This document shows positions 35,100 through 47,587 of a DNA stretch of 64,000 bases, piece by piece (within the stretch, counting starts at the first letter, position 1; each line of letters opens with the position of its first letter). Under the pieces are notes generated by a model that searched no databases, was not told where the DNA came from, and was given only the letters and a program-made list of their open reading frames with translations. Source of the stretch: Atherix ibis (taxonomy: Eukaryota; Arthropoda; Insecta; Diptera; Athericidae); NCBI GenBank assembly GCA_958298945.1, contig OY282607.1:81867868-81931867 (forward strand), in the 5' to 3' direction. A program made the translations under genes and the position numbers.

Positions 35100-36440
35100 T
35101 TTATCATCATTATCATCAACGGCGCTACAACTGGGAGTTCGGTCTAAGCTTGCTGACTTAAAGAACTCCATCCATCTCGAATACGCACTGTGGTATTTCA
35201 GTTCGGCACTTTCAAGATGTTTTTGGCTTTCAGGGCCTGCCTAGTCTTCTGGGACCATAAATGGAGTCACTGTAGACTTTCCAGACAGGACCTTCCTTAT
35301 ACATACGACCAAAGCCGCTTAGTGAGGATAATTTTATCCACAACTGGATGATCGCGGTAACGCTCCTCTGAGATCGTCCACACTTATGTAGGGAGTCAAC
35401 AAAAATTTCAAGGATCCTCTTTTTTATTAAGATTTTTATTAAAAACCCAAGATTCACTGATTTTTATTAAGAACCCAAGTTTCCGAAGAATATATGAGGA
35501 TTGAAAAGACTAGTATCTTATACAACAGCAGCTTCGATGTTATGGTCAAAATTTTGCGAGCGAAATAATTTAGACTGACCGAAGTAGGCTCTATCAGCCA
35601 CCATCAGCATTTCTTCCTCCACATTGTTATCGACTGCAACCATTGACCCCAAATATGAGATTTCTGCTAATGCAACTCTGCCACCATATTATTTGTTTTA
35701 CCTTTATTTATGTGTAGTCCAAAAATTTTCCCCGGAGGCCAATCTTGATGAAGTCCTCTCGTACAACTGTTTTCTATCGGCATAAAATGCTGAAAGCCGA
35801 GCAGGCTTAATGGGGACGGTACCCGTCATGCTTACTTCTGAGTTATGGATCACTTTTTCTAGTGCTAGATTAAAGAGAACGAACAAAAAGAAATGGTACT
35901 GAAATTAATTCGGCTGCTTAACTCCTTCTCTAATACTAGTAATGGTCAGTCAAGTCAGTCTAATTTATTTTCTAGAATGCCGAATTATATTAGGAATGAG
36001 TAGAGTTTTACCCTGCCTATCTATTATCATAAGCGGTCTGTCATCATAAATCAATGAACATCTGGTGGACCGGTCAACATATTCCAACAGTTTTTCCATC
36101 TACGGCCCCACAGAGAAGATCTGATCTGTTGCTGATTTTCCTGGAGTAAAGTTGGTATAACACAATAATTTTTGGCGCGAATGGGGATATCTTATGCAGT
36201 AAGATAGCGGAGTATATCTTATAGATAGTACTTATCAAAGTAATACCTCTATAATTGCTACACTTTCTGATATCTCCTTTTTTGGGTGTGGGAAAGATAA
36301 TGCCAAGGTGATGATAGTCTTCGGTTAATGATTTGCTCTCCCATATTGGGAGCAGTAATGGATGAATCTTTGATGTAGTGTATCGCCTTCGTACTTAACC
36401 AGTTCGGTGGTGATCCTGTCTTTGAAAGTTCATCATTTTG
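35100..36440 (-). mobile_element. RTE-like non-LTR retrotransposon, degraded
   Basis: Minus-strand pieces in order: KKGDIRKCSNYRGITLIST (reverse transcriptase entry block, near 36240), LLFNLALEKVIHNSE (near 35870), an altered catalytic box SAFYADRKQLYERT where Y-A-D-D is expected, NVEEEMLMVADRAYFGQSK (near 35600), and GPRRLGRP (near 35240). The 3' end (left) finishes in ATGATAATGATGATAA, a short trinucleotide-like tail typical of RTE-clade elements. Many stops and frame changes; no endonuclease domain was seen, so it is 5' truncated or too eroded. Assignment to RTE is from motif memory. Confidence 0.7.
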
Positions 36441-39400
36441 ATGAAGCTACTTAGTTTGACCGATATAAATATTCAGCATTCATCTCAACTATGGCTTCCA
36501 ATCGTAATGTGGGTGTTAATAAAAAAATGCACGTAAATAGTGAAAGTATCATTCATAAGTTGGAATGCAGTGTAGAAAAGGATAGAAGATATTTCTCCCC
36601 GGTAGAATGAAGGAGTAAGAATAAATTTGATATTAAAACTAGAGAGTATCTTTATTCATTATCGGTTAATAAAATTGATTATTCACTTTTGACTATAAAT
36701 TTGTTTTCTATGAATTTAATTTTTTTTATAAATTGAATTTCTTAGCTTTAATATACAAACCAACTTAATTTAAAAAGAAAAAAATCAATATTATATTGAG
36801 CCGAATTTTCCATAAATTGAATAATCTTACAAATATAGATAAATGTAATGAAATATTAACCCCTCATCATTTATATGTATGATAACAAACACACACACAT
36901 AGTTTACAAAAGAATAACTTAATCTATTGCTAAGGTTTCTGACTTATTGTTATATAATATTCGGCTTTTTTGCATTTTTTTTTTGTTTTATTATTTTCAC
37001 TTGCAAATACATGATATACTTCCTCAAGAATTATCTTTATTGTATTTTTGATTAATAGCCATTATTATCCTTTTTTCAACTCTCTATTATCCACTTGCCT
37101 ACCTATTCTACTCTTTTAACTTACAATGAATTTTACAGAAAATATGAATCCAATTAATATTTGTTGAATCTAATTTCCTTTAAGATTTATCATTAATCAA
37201 AAATTCATATTAATGAGCCTTAGCTGTTCGCATTTAATTAGATTGTTTATATTTCTGTCAATAATGGCTTTCTTGAAAATTATTTAGAAATTACATTGTA
37301 CAGACTTATATCATTTTTTTTTATATAAATTGGTTTCATATTCACATAGTTCAATTACCTTATTTTATTAGACTTACATAATTGTAAATTTAATTTCCTT
37401 TAATTCATTCTATACGAAATTAATGTGGTCAGGAAATATAGTACAATCAATATTTATATTTTATTTATTTCATCATTATTATATTTACATGATACTTTGC
37501 TTATTAATATGATTTAGGAAATTTTTCGAAAGTTTTTAACAAATTAAAAATCTTTATGATTGTGTGAATATTTAGAAATTTTAATTTTATATCATTTTTT
37601 AAAATATATTGTATATAATAAAATGAATTCATTAAATAATATCTGAAAATAATATATAGAATAATCACCAGTATACCAAAACAATGCCAAAATATCGAGA
37701 ACTTTATTATCAAAAAATGCTGATTATTTTCGTAACTTTTCTATTTACAAATAGATGGCGCTATAAATAATTTTTTTGGCAATTTACTAAAAATAAACTT
37801 GAGTTCGAATATAATCTTTAAATAAAATTTATTCAATTGATGAAATTTTCTTTTAATTTTGAAAACTTTTTGTACATTCGATATAAAAATAAATTGTTAG
37901 GTCAAATATAAAATATTTAAAAAAAAGTACAGAATAATTTACAATTTAAAATTTAATTATTCAAATAAACGGAAAAAACTATTTATCTTTACTTGTCCAT
38001 GTTTACTCAAAAAATATAATATATTTATCGAGAAAAAAAATCATATTAAATGCCTATGTCTTCAATATCAATTTCAAAACTAAACTAATCTAAAATTCCA
38101 AATTATGCAAGGCCAACCAAGCCATAATTTTTTGAAACAATCCAGTCTATTATTATACAGAAAGTATAGCCCAGACCTTAAGCAATTGCTAAATTTCCCA
38201 GGCACAATAGAAACATTTGCAATTTTTGTACACAATTCAAGCCATATTAGTTGATATCCTATTCTAACTAGATAAACTCCCCAAACGCATACACATGTCG
38301 ACAATTTTCTTTCATTCTTTTTCAGCTCATGGAAAATAAGTAGGGTTATGTTCAATTATCATACTATGAGAAATAACAGCAATATATTTGCATTTTATTT
38401 GTATACAAGCATTAAAGAGCACAACCCCATATATGATGAGGCAAAAAAAAATAAAAAACAATAACAAAAATTGTAATTTTACTAACTTTATGACATGACC
38501 AATATCTTCCTTACCCATTAAAGTTCTGCCCTACACATACTTGTTACAGTAGATTTTTATATTCGATTGAATACACCCCCTCAGTATAGTCTTTATCAAT
38601 GGATCAATGCAAATGAAAACGTACAATGTGTGAATAAAAAACAATGTTATATGGAAGAAAAAGGTATAGTAAAATTTTCAGTTAGAGCCTTTAAAGCTAA
38701 GTGGGAAATTTTTTAAGAAACCCACCCTCGGAGGAGACAAAGTTTTAGTGCCGTCCGGTAGCTTCATTTCATAAATGAAACCTATGTTTATATAGACAAC
38801 ATGCTATTATGTATAAAGGGAATCGTATAGAAAGTAATTTTTGTAATCTTCCATGAAGCGAAAAGGGAACCAGAGCTAAATTGAAAGTAAAATAACTAAA
38901 AGAAAGGGTTTGAATACTCGTAGTATACGAAAATGTAACAAAACAATGGGCCAAACACAAACAAATATTCATACTAGCAATTTTTATTTTCTTAATTTTT
39001 CTTTAGTACTAAGTTAGTGGATATTCAAGGATAGAAGGCCAATCCGTTGATACCAGGATTCTAGCTACTTGTAATAAAGACAATTGTAGTTAGGCTCGTG
39101 TTCACAAAATTTTCCTATTCATATTGCTATAGGGAAAACTACACAAATAATAAGGGTACTTGAAGTCTCCATACTATCTACTATCATTATAGAAGGAATA
39201 TTCTTTCAGGCATAGAACTATGTATTCTTTGGACACCGATAATATGAGATTAACCTTCAACTATATACAATCATAGGGAAATCAGGAATGAGATCGAATC
39301 CACCCAAATCGAACGATTACCAACTGACCATACCAAATCACTGACCAGACTTTGTAACATTGACCTACTTTCATTTTTATACAATTTTCCAACTACTACT

Positions 39401-40149
39401 AAAAATTATTTAATTTCGTTTCAAGTATTTGCTCATATATTCAAGCAAATTGTGATCTTTTTTTTTACAAAAATTTATTTGAAAATAAAAATCCTATTAT
39501 CCATATTTGTACAATATTAATTTTTTGAGTGAAACAAGATGTAACAAAATACCAAAAGTAAAATGTTAAAATAAAATATTGAAAATTGATGGAAAAATAA
39601 AATATTGAAAATGAAAAATGAAAAAATTTTACACTTGATTTTTATATGGTAGTATTTTCCTTATAAATGGAAAAATAGTTTTTAGATTGGTAATATTTTA
39701 TACAAACAGTTCAAAATTAATTAAAAGAAACATATTTGAAATTGATCGATTGGGTAAATTCGAAATTGTTTATTTTTCTTTTTCAATATTTACGCAAGTA
39801 AATAAATAATTCAACTAATAAAATAAAATATTATATAAAAAAATGCTTAATTTAAATAGAAAAATATTCGAATTGATTTAATTTTCTCTAGTAATTATTT
39901 TTTTTTAAGTTTTTTAAATAGGAATGCATAGCTAATTTTTACAAATTTATAATAACTACAGTGATTAATCGAAGTGTCTTTTTGGCAATAGATGGCGTTC
40001 TGCTCGGCGAGTGTAATTATAATTAAATAATTTTTTTTTATCCTTTTAATAATTTCAAATTCAATCTAAGCTGATAAAATTAAAAAATGTTTATAAAAAA
40101 TTATATAAATATAATGAAACAATTTTATTTTTCAATGTTATCCTTCAGT
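36441..40149. other. AT-rich intergenic DNA
   Basis: About 3.7 kb without a recognised gene. Minus-strand open frames at 37504-37713, 38080-38355, 38327-38518 and 38769-38972 have no motif I can name. The 38060-39370 part is somewhat less AT-rich and could hold an old, unrecognised element. Confidence 0.4.
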
Positions 40150-40400
40150 TCTTTAGTTCTCTGGTTGCAATCCTTTGGATGTTATCGACAGTACCAAGAT
40201 GACGTCTTTTCAAGCGGTATTTGATCTTATGGATCGGTATGGTCATGTAACGGGCAGAGTTGTCATGGTGAAGAACCCTTTTTCTGAGTCTTTGAAGGAC
40301 TCACTCATCAGCTTCAATATTAATCGACTGTCTAACATCACAAGAGTCGATATTAATCGACTGTCTAACCTCACAAGAGCCCCATCCGTTCCACAATTTT
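40150..40400 (+). repeat. Coding-like dispersed repeat, copy 1
   Basis: The frame 40175-40402 reads MDVIDSTKMTSFQAVFDLMD, then RYGHVTGRVVMVKNPFSES and LKDSLISF. The minus strand of 60650-61070 gives DVIDRTEGTFF, EEDGRVNGGVLMVEHP and PFSEPFKDLLIGL. Similarity is kept at the protein level as well as in DNA, which suggests both derive from a coding sequence, perhaps of a mobile element, but I do not recognise the family. A 33-base tandem duplication (TATTAATCGACTGTCTAAC and on) sits at about 40318-40383. Confidence 0.5.
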
Positions 40401-40782
40401 AGTTTTCTATATTGAAGATCTCCCTGAGAAAGATTCGTACTTTTAATTAATTAAAATATTATCTTTTTAGTATTTATACACCAAGTTTACTAAGTATTAA
40501 ACATTTATAACTATAAATAAAAATATTTTGAAATATAAAACATTTATAACTATAAATAATTTTTCTAATAATATTTTATTAAAATAAGAAATTATTTATT
40601 TTTCTATGTATAAATTGTTTCATAATATTTTTTGAAATATAAAATATATTTTCAAAACAATTTCTACAAAAATATTTAAGTCCATATAAAATTTTAAGAA
40701 TATTGACTTTTTTTTAAACTTCTGCCAGTTTTTATATAGAAAAAAAACATAGTGGCTAATTGGAAAGCTTCAGAATAAAGTA

Positions 40783-41999
40783 TTGGGTTGTCTGGAAAGT
40801 AATTTCTTTATTTTCCAATAAAGGATTTAATTGTATTTTTTCACAACCAACTTCATACTTAAACCGAATAATTATATGTATTTTGATAGCTGACATCATC
40901 GATAAAATTCAATTGATTCTGCATAGTAGCTTTTGGTTGATACCCTTTTTTTACTATAGAAAAGATAAAAATGCTGTTCAAGCAAAAAAAAATTATCTGA
41001 TGTGTATAGAGAAGATGGTGTTAAGTGAGCCCCAGTGCCAAAACTAATTTACAAAATTTCGATCCGGCAAATTTGATCTCGAAGAACGTGGTGTCTGGAA
41101 AGCCAGTTGAAGTTGATGAAGACACAATAAAGGCATTAATTGATGCAAACCGGCGAATAATAACTCGTGAGATCGTTGAGAGATTCAATTTATCGAATTC
41201 GATCGTTCATGATCATTTGATCATCGGCCAGGTTTAACCTCAAAGCTCGTCACCTTCTTATGGAAAAAAATTTGTGTCGTCGCATTAACATTTGTGATTT
41301 GCTTCTCAAATGCCAAGAAAATGATCCATTTTTGAAGCGTATCTTCACTGGGGACAAGAAATGGGTTGTCTACAACAATATTAATCGCAAAAGATCCTGG
41401 AGTAGAAAAGATGAACCGGCTCAAAGCACTTCGAAAGCCAATATTCATCAAAAAAAGGTTATGCTATCTGTTTGGTGGGATTTAAAAGGAATCGCTTATT
41501 TTGAGCTTCTACCGCTCAACACAACGATCAATTCTGAAGTGTACTGTCATCAGTTGGACAAATTGAATGATTCACTTAAAGAAAAATATCAGAATTGGCC
41601 AATAGGAAAGGTATAGTGTTCCAACAGGATAAAGCGAAACCACAAACGAGTTTGACCACTCTGCAAAAGCTTTTAGAGCTTGGATAAGATAAACTGCCAT
41701 ACTCTCCATATTTTCCAGACCTACTACCTTCCGATTATCATTTGCTCCGGTCTCTACAAAATTTTTTTGACGGTAAAACGTTTAATTCAAATGAGGAGAT
41801 CAAAAATCACTTGGATCAGTTTTTTGCCAGCAAAGAAGAAAAATTTTATGAACGTGGAATCATGCTAGTGCCAGAAAGATGGCAAAGGGTATTGGATCAG
41901 ACTGGATAATATTTAATTGAATAAAATATTAATTCACTATAAGAAAATCGTTTTTCATTTTTATTTTAGAAAAACGAAATGACTTCCCGGACAACCCAA
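40783..41999 (+). mobile_element. mellifera-like mariner, copy B (both ends)
   Basis: A 1217-bp element with left end TTGGGTTGTCTGGAAAGTAA, right end its inverted copy (ending ACAACCCAA), and TA on each side (40781-40782, 42000-42001). It is the most complete of three copies (others at 34080 and 60004). Terminal sequence and protein resemble mellifera-subfamily mariners; inference from memory. Confidence 0.9.
40950..41909 (+). pseudogene. mellifera-type mariner transposase
   Basis: Pieces: FFYYRKDKNAVQAKK (N terminus, start lost), VEVDEDTIKALIDANRR, an open block 41260-41616 (LCRRINICDLLLK, IFTGDKKWVVYNNINRKRSW with the first Asp, VMLSVWWDLKGIAYFELLP), then QQDKAK (second Asp; Asn-Ala-Arg changed), FPDLLPSDYHL (third Asp), and ERGIMLVPERWQRVLDQTG. 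At least four frame breaks. Confidence 0.85.
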
Positions 42000-42001
42000 T
42001 A

Positions 42002-44529
42002 TAATAATAAATTGAATATTTTTATTATGAAAAATGGTCAAATGCCAATATTAACAAATACTAAATAAAAGCAAAATTAAATAAAAAAAAACTATCTGCG
42101 GTTTCTGATAAATTGAATGTGTTTATTTTATGTATTGGTGTCCGAAATTTTACATGCTTAAGGAGATTGAGAAACGGAAGTTAGCTAGCAAATGAAAGGA
42201 AATTTAAAGCTTTTTGGCCACATAAGTTTAATTGCCTGAAAATGCAGACATGCACGTACCACAGACAATGTATAGCAATAAAACGAAATCTATTGATTCG
42301 ATTGATGAGCTGGGATCATAGAAGTTGAGTAGATTCAATGAAAATATATAAATCGTTTGAGATTTAGAAGTGAAGAAAGCAAGAAACAGCTAAGAAAAAT
42401 TAATTTACGGTAATAAAATGTGTAGCTAACATTATAGCTACAATTTTCAAATGAGTATCTATTATTACACTGGCATTAACAATGAATATGAAATGCTGAC
42501 TTAGGATCTTATACGGGTAGTAAACATGAACTTGAACGCATTGCAAGTCGACTCTGAACAGAATATCGCGTTCAGTACGAACAAGTCGCGAATCTAAATT
42601 GAAGATAATAACAATTGGTTCAGTTGAGAAATCATACTGGGGAAGCTTGTCAAACGCTTTAGTTTCAATAGCTTGAAATGCTAATTTCAAGATCAAATAG
42701 TTCTAAGGATGAAAAATACTATGTTGAGATAAAGAGAAAATATTTATAGATTTGTATAGGAAATGATTTTCAGTTCGTTAATGGGGATATTATTGGGCAA
42801 AGGAACAAACGATATCGACTAGGATAAGATACTTGTATATGGATATGGTGGGAAAAAATTATAACAAAGGAGAAATCGGTTACATATTAATGGCGAATCA
42901 TCTAAACGAGCACCCATTAGGCTTTATTGAGCAAAAAATCTTCCATAACAGAATTTTTTTTTATTATACGAGTAGCAATAGATGCTTCTCTAAGGACGCT
43001 AAACTCAAATTTGTTGATATTCTTTTACTATATAGAAATATTTACAAGGGACCAAAAAGAATCGACAACAGCATTGGTAGCTCTTTATCCTTTTAACTTG
43101 ATATCAAACAACTATAAACTAATAAAATTCTTCATCCAGAAATACGAGATTGGTTATAGTTGTCGGAGCATGCCAGTGTCTTGGCCTTGAGCATTTCGTG
43201 ATTGAAGAAGTTGCATGTCCTGAAGAAGTGGGTCCAACAGAGACATTCCTATAAATATACGCATCGGTAGCTTATTCTTATTGTAGGAATGGTAATATTC
43301 TAACAAAAATAAATACCTATGAAATGTTAGTAATAATGGGGCAATGTGGACATGATGGATATGCAGCGCTTTTCGTAACTATTTTTGGGCATAAGCACGT
43401 GGCATCGGTATTGGCTGCTGCAGTGACTATTTACGTGATTGTGAATATGGATATGACAAGGCTGGGGCATGGGCTCTTGTATCTTGACAATGAAAAATCC
43501 TCAGTTAGTGTCAATGCCTTTAACAAAGTATATACAGCTTTTATTTGAACAAGGATTCAGCCATGTGTTCAGTTATATCGTTACCCAAACCAACATATTT
43601 CCGGATTATTATCCAGTTTATACTAAGTTGAATAACCTTTTATTGGCTTTATCAAGTTCATGGTGATTATATGTTTATATTAGAATTTCTTGTCACGAAC
43701 ATTTTGATCATAATTCATTGCTTGCTAAATTCACCACTTCTCCTTTAGGATTGAAGACAACAAATATACATAAATGTTCTGGAATGAATAATAAGACTAT
43801 TACCAAAAATACATCTTTTTTATAATTTGGTGTATTTTTTTTATTATTTTAATAAAAATGAGCAATTTTCAAATATGATTAATTCGGTATATTTTATTGA
43901 AATTTCTAAGAAACAATATAAAATGAACTAGTTAGAAGGATAAAATCCTGTTTATTTTTACTTCAAAACTGTTATATGCTTTAAGTCTAATCGTACCACC
44001 ATGTGACTTTGAGTTACATTTGAACTTTGAACTTAAATTTTTTTTAATTGCATTTCCAAAAATGTTTCTTAAAAAAAAGCACCACGACCATGACTCCTTT
44101 TCCTGGTGACTGCATATTACGTGTAGAAAAACTTAGCCATATTTCTAAGAAAAACTGGATAAAAGATTATTTAGGAGATTTGACATTTTTTTTAACTTTG
44201 TGAAGTAGATAAGTTGATTTGAAAAAATTAAATAGAGGACTTGTAAATGAAAAGGTTGGATCAAGGTGCTTCTTATTCGCAATGCAATTCTAGGTTATGT
44301 GGTATTCGCTTAGTGTATAAGAGATTCTAATATGAATGCCACAGGATTGGCAGATGGAACGAAGGTAGTTTTAAAATAGAAAATTATGGGTGAGAGGAGA
44401 ATGTCCAATCCGAATTCTGAGCAGCTTACGTGGCCAAAATTTTGGTAAGGATTTTGACTAAACTGGCTTATTGGTAGTACGTCAATGAGTTGACAAAAAA
44501 GTATTGCCAAAGATGTTAAGTATCATTTT
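42002..44529. other. Unassigned intergenic DNA
   Basis: About 2.5 kb. The 42400-43680 part is less AT-rich than its surroundings and has several open frames (minus 42400-42696; plus 42833-43096, 42927-43190, 43324-43548, 43469-43666), none with a motif I recognise. Clear splice sites joining them were not found. An eroded mobile element is possible. Confidence 0.4.
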
Positions 44530-44830
44530 CTATGTAGACAAAGTTAATTTAGGGATTATGTTACTGTGGGAACTGAACATAGAAGAGTTTCCCGCGCACA
44601 TATTATCCAAAATACTCACATGACCCGGAATCGAGCGTAATTTTGCAATCTTGTTACTCAGCAGATTGCGCCGAATGTTGTTGGGAACTGAGTCATTTGA
44701 TGAGCCACGAATAGCTTCAAGGGCAGTAAGATAATCACTGAAAATCACAATGTATCTGCTATTGGAAATGATAGTTGATATATCTACTGCTGTACTGAAT
44801 CCTCACAATTAGCCATGGAAAGGGGTTTTT
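44530..44830 (-). pseudogene. RNase H domain fragment of a non-LTR retrotransposon
   Basis: The minus strand reads SRYIVIFSDYLTALEAIRGS, then NNIRRNLLSNKIAKL and IPGHVSILDNMCAGNSS. This fits the RNase H domain at the 3' end of I/Jockey-type elements (SDSLSAL with the catalytic Asp kept as SDYLTAL; VPGHVGIPGNE.AD altered to IPGHVSILDNMCAG, losing the last acidic residue). The reverse transcriptase part was not found beside it. A short tandem duplication (CTTATTAACTACCAYATCCA) lies just upstream at about 44894-44960. Confidence 0.7.
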
Positions 44831-45214
44831 ACCAAAATTTACTTCATGATTAACCTCACTAATGTGCTCAATAACTGCAAACGCTGTTGTTTGCTTATTA
44901 ACTACCATATCCATGAACAAGAATAGCTTATTAACTACCACATCCATGAACAAAAACTGTTCTTGGAAAAGACTTTTGTAGAAAGATGAATTGGCTTCGT
45001 AACGTAGGTTAATATCCACATTTTATGGCATAAAAGTCAAAGTTTATGGGAATCATACCTGTTCTAACTTGCATCTAATCATATGAGAAATGAAACACAA
45101 AAAGTATCGATATATTATTTCATACAAATACTGTCAAGTAGGAGATGTACGTATGTGAGCATACACAAAAACAAAAAAACATATTCAATTAGTTCAATAA
45201 TCAACAAAAAAATT

Positions 45215-45590
45215 TTGAAATACAATAAACCTGGCCGAGCTTTGACGATAGACGAATACCTTGTTCCTTATCACGGAGGATTACAATTGTTACAAATCAT
45301 ACCATCAAAACCGGACAAGTATGGGATGAATTTTGTTCGATTAATGAGACGAGATTCGTATCTTGGACAGGATCCAACTTAAGAAAAACCATGGGACAGA
45401 GATGCATTGAGGAAATGTGCATACCATTTAAGAGCAGTAGCCACAGTATTACATTAGGTAATTTCTTTACGAGCTTTGAACTGGCCCAAAATTTATTGAA
45501 AATATGTTTGACGTCTGTTGGAACTTTACGAAAAAATAAGGGTTGGATTGCACCCGAATTTGTACACCAGATACAGCGTGAGGTGAAAAG
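45215..45590 (+). pseudogene. piggyBac-like transposase fragment
   Basis: The frame 45083-45382 ends KPGRALTIDEYLVPYHGG, QIIPSKPDKYGMNFVRL and YLGQDPT. The next frame (to 45630) gives FFTSFELAQNLLK, then VGTLRKNKGWIAPEF. These match piggyBac transposases (TIDEQL with the first catalytic Asp; IPSKPxKYGIK; TCDNWFTSxxLA; IVGTLRxNKxxIPxEF). The second catalytic Asp is lost: ITLGNFFTS stands where CDNWFTS is expected. No terminal TTAA-flanked ends were found. The mariner derivative at 45598 interrupts its 3' side. Confidence 0.82.
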
Positions 45591-45597
45591 TGAAATA

Positions 45598-46486
45598 CGC
45601 GGTCTGTTCAAAAAGTATCGCGAATTTTGAATTTCCGCAGGTAACGTATATTCGATTTTAGATTTTTGTGGCGTTATATTGGTACTCATGTCTCTCACTT
45701 ATGCCGATAATTTCAGCCATTTTGAATGTTCAGTTAATTTTGGACAGCTGCTTTTCTTGCACGTGTTTTGAATTTTTTCGTCTTCTACAAAATGGATCAA
45801 AGAATCTGTTTCGGGAACAAGAAAAAGTCACTGGGGGCCAGATCTGGATAATACGGTGGCTGCGGCATTATTAGTGTGTTGTTTTTGGGAAAAAATTCGA
45901 GCACAAGCAACGATGCGTGAGCAGGGGCGTTATCATGGTGTAAAAGCCAATTTTTGTTATTCCACGTTTCTGGCGGATTGCTTCACGCTACTTGCGTATA
46001 ACTTGCAGGTAATATTTCTTATTGACCGTTCTACCCTGTGGCAAGAGCTCATGATGCACCATGCCCCTGTAAGCAAAACATTCACATTCGACCGAACTTG
46101 GCGCGCTTTTTTCGGTCTTGTCTAGTGCGGCAGGTTCCATTGGGATGATTGAGCTTTCGCTTAAACGTCATAACCATAAAACCATGATTCGTCATCAGTT
46201 ATGACCCTCTTGAGCAAATTTGGGTCATCGTGGATAGAGTCCAACAGCTCCTTAGCAATGTTAATGCGATGCTGTTTATGGTCGAAATTGAGCAAAAATC
46301 GAAGACGAGCCAAATCACGTGCAAGCAAAGCAGCTATCAAAAATTAATTGAACATTCAAAATGGCTGAACTTGTCGGCATAAGTGAAAGATATGAGTTCC
46401 AACAAAACGCCACAAAAAAAATCGAAAATCGATTATACGTAACCCGCGGCCATTCAAAATTCGCGATACTTTTTGGACAGACCTCG
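45598..46486. mobile_element. Rearranged mariner with two copies of its 5' end
   Basis: An 889-bp element with TA at 45596-45597 and 46487-46488. Left end CGCGGTCTGTTCAAAAAGTA; right end inverted CGAGGTCTGTCCAAAAAGTA. The similarity does not stop at the normal terminus: about 180 bases inward match on both sides (GCGAATTTTGAATT..., TTATGCCGA, CCATTTTGAATGTTCA, GCTTGCACGTG), i.e. both sides carry the 5' leader. Between them lie minus-strand transposase remnants (46260-45840: HHDNAPAHAS-like, MPQPPYSPDLAPS-like). It resembles a foldback element formed from the 786-1881 family. Confidence 0.82.
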
Positions 46487-47587
46487 TATTTAGTTTCAGA
46501 AAAAATATGACGATGCATAAATTGATGTAAATAACAAAAACAAATCTCAAATCAACTTATTTTATAACTTAACAAAAGAGTTGCAGTTTTCGATCAAATG
46601 GCGCATATATTTTCTGTAAAACATTAAGCTAATCGATTTTTTCCAATTTTATAATTTAGTTGACGTGTGAATAACAGAAGCAGAAATCATTTGGATAAAT
46701 GTGTATCCGAATTGGAATTGCTCTAAATCAAAACTTTGACGCCGTCAATCTGAAAATGTATTTCGACCAAAAAGAACTTTTTACGGAGCGTCCGTTTTTT
46801 ACAGCTCTCAAGTATAAAGTAGTAGAAATTTGGTTATGCCTCCATAAGTGGTTACTAACTTATTTTCTTTTAACTCCATCCATCGGAAAACGCCATAAAC
46901 TAATATATGTGTTTTTTCTTTCGTCTTGCTCTTCTTTCCTTTTACTTCATGTCTTTTCTATTTTTCATTTTTGCTTTCTGACTGCCTGTGTATGAAGTTT
47001 CTTTTTTATTTAATTTAATAATAAGAAAAATTAGAAATGGAGTAGTTTTTTTCGAATTTCAAATAGATCATAAATCTTAAATATATTTTTACCAAGAAGA
47101 TTTCTAAATTTAAATAAATTGTAACCAGGATTAAAGAAAAAAACATTCTAACTATACTACAATTATCAAAAATTAGTTAAGTTGAAATAAAATTTGTATA
47201 ATGTATTCAAAATAATCAGTATTTTTACTTAAGATTCCTCCCAGAATTCCCGGTCCAGAGACTTTAGTAATTTGAAGAAAATTGACATCGTTTGCATAAA
47301 AGGAGCACTGCAAACAATTGGCCAAGGAGTACCATGGAAGGTTTGGGGCATGGGCAGGAAGAAAACCAAATTTTTATACCCTCACCATTTTTTAATCATT
47401 TTTAACTTTCCTTTTTTTAAATAATTTTTTTTTTTATTAAATTTATTTGTTTACTTTATTCCGTCTCTGGGAGAAATTAACACCTTTGGATATCTCCATT
47501 CCCTTTTGTTGTTATTGACATGAATTTTATGTGAGTGTGAGGACACCTCACTGCCAACTCTCCAACTAGCAGCAATAAATGCCAAGA
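46487..47587. other. Intergenic DNA
   Basis: About 1.1 kb, no recognised gene. The open frame 46699-46995 (98 codons, Phe/Leu/Ser-rich) has no recognisable motif and ends in low-complexity sequence. Confidence 0.4.

Noticed and set aside
36870..36900. ACACACACA run as a notable microsatellite
   Set aside because: Too short to be informative.
43324..43548. 74-codon frame in a less AT-rich stretch as a host gene
   Set aside because: No motif recognised, no credible splice partners, and neighbouring frames are equally open.
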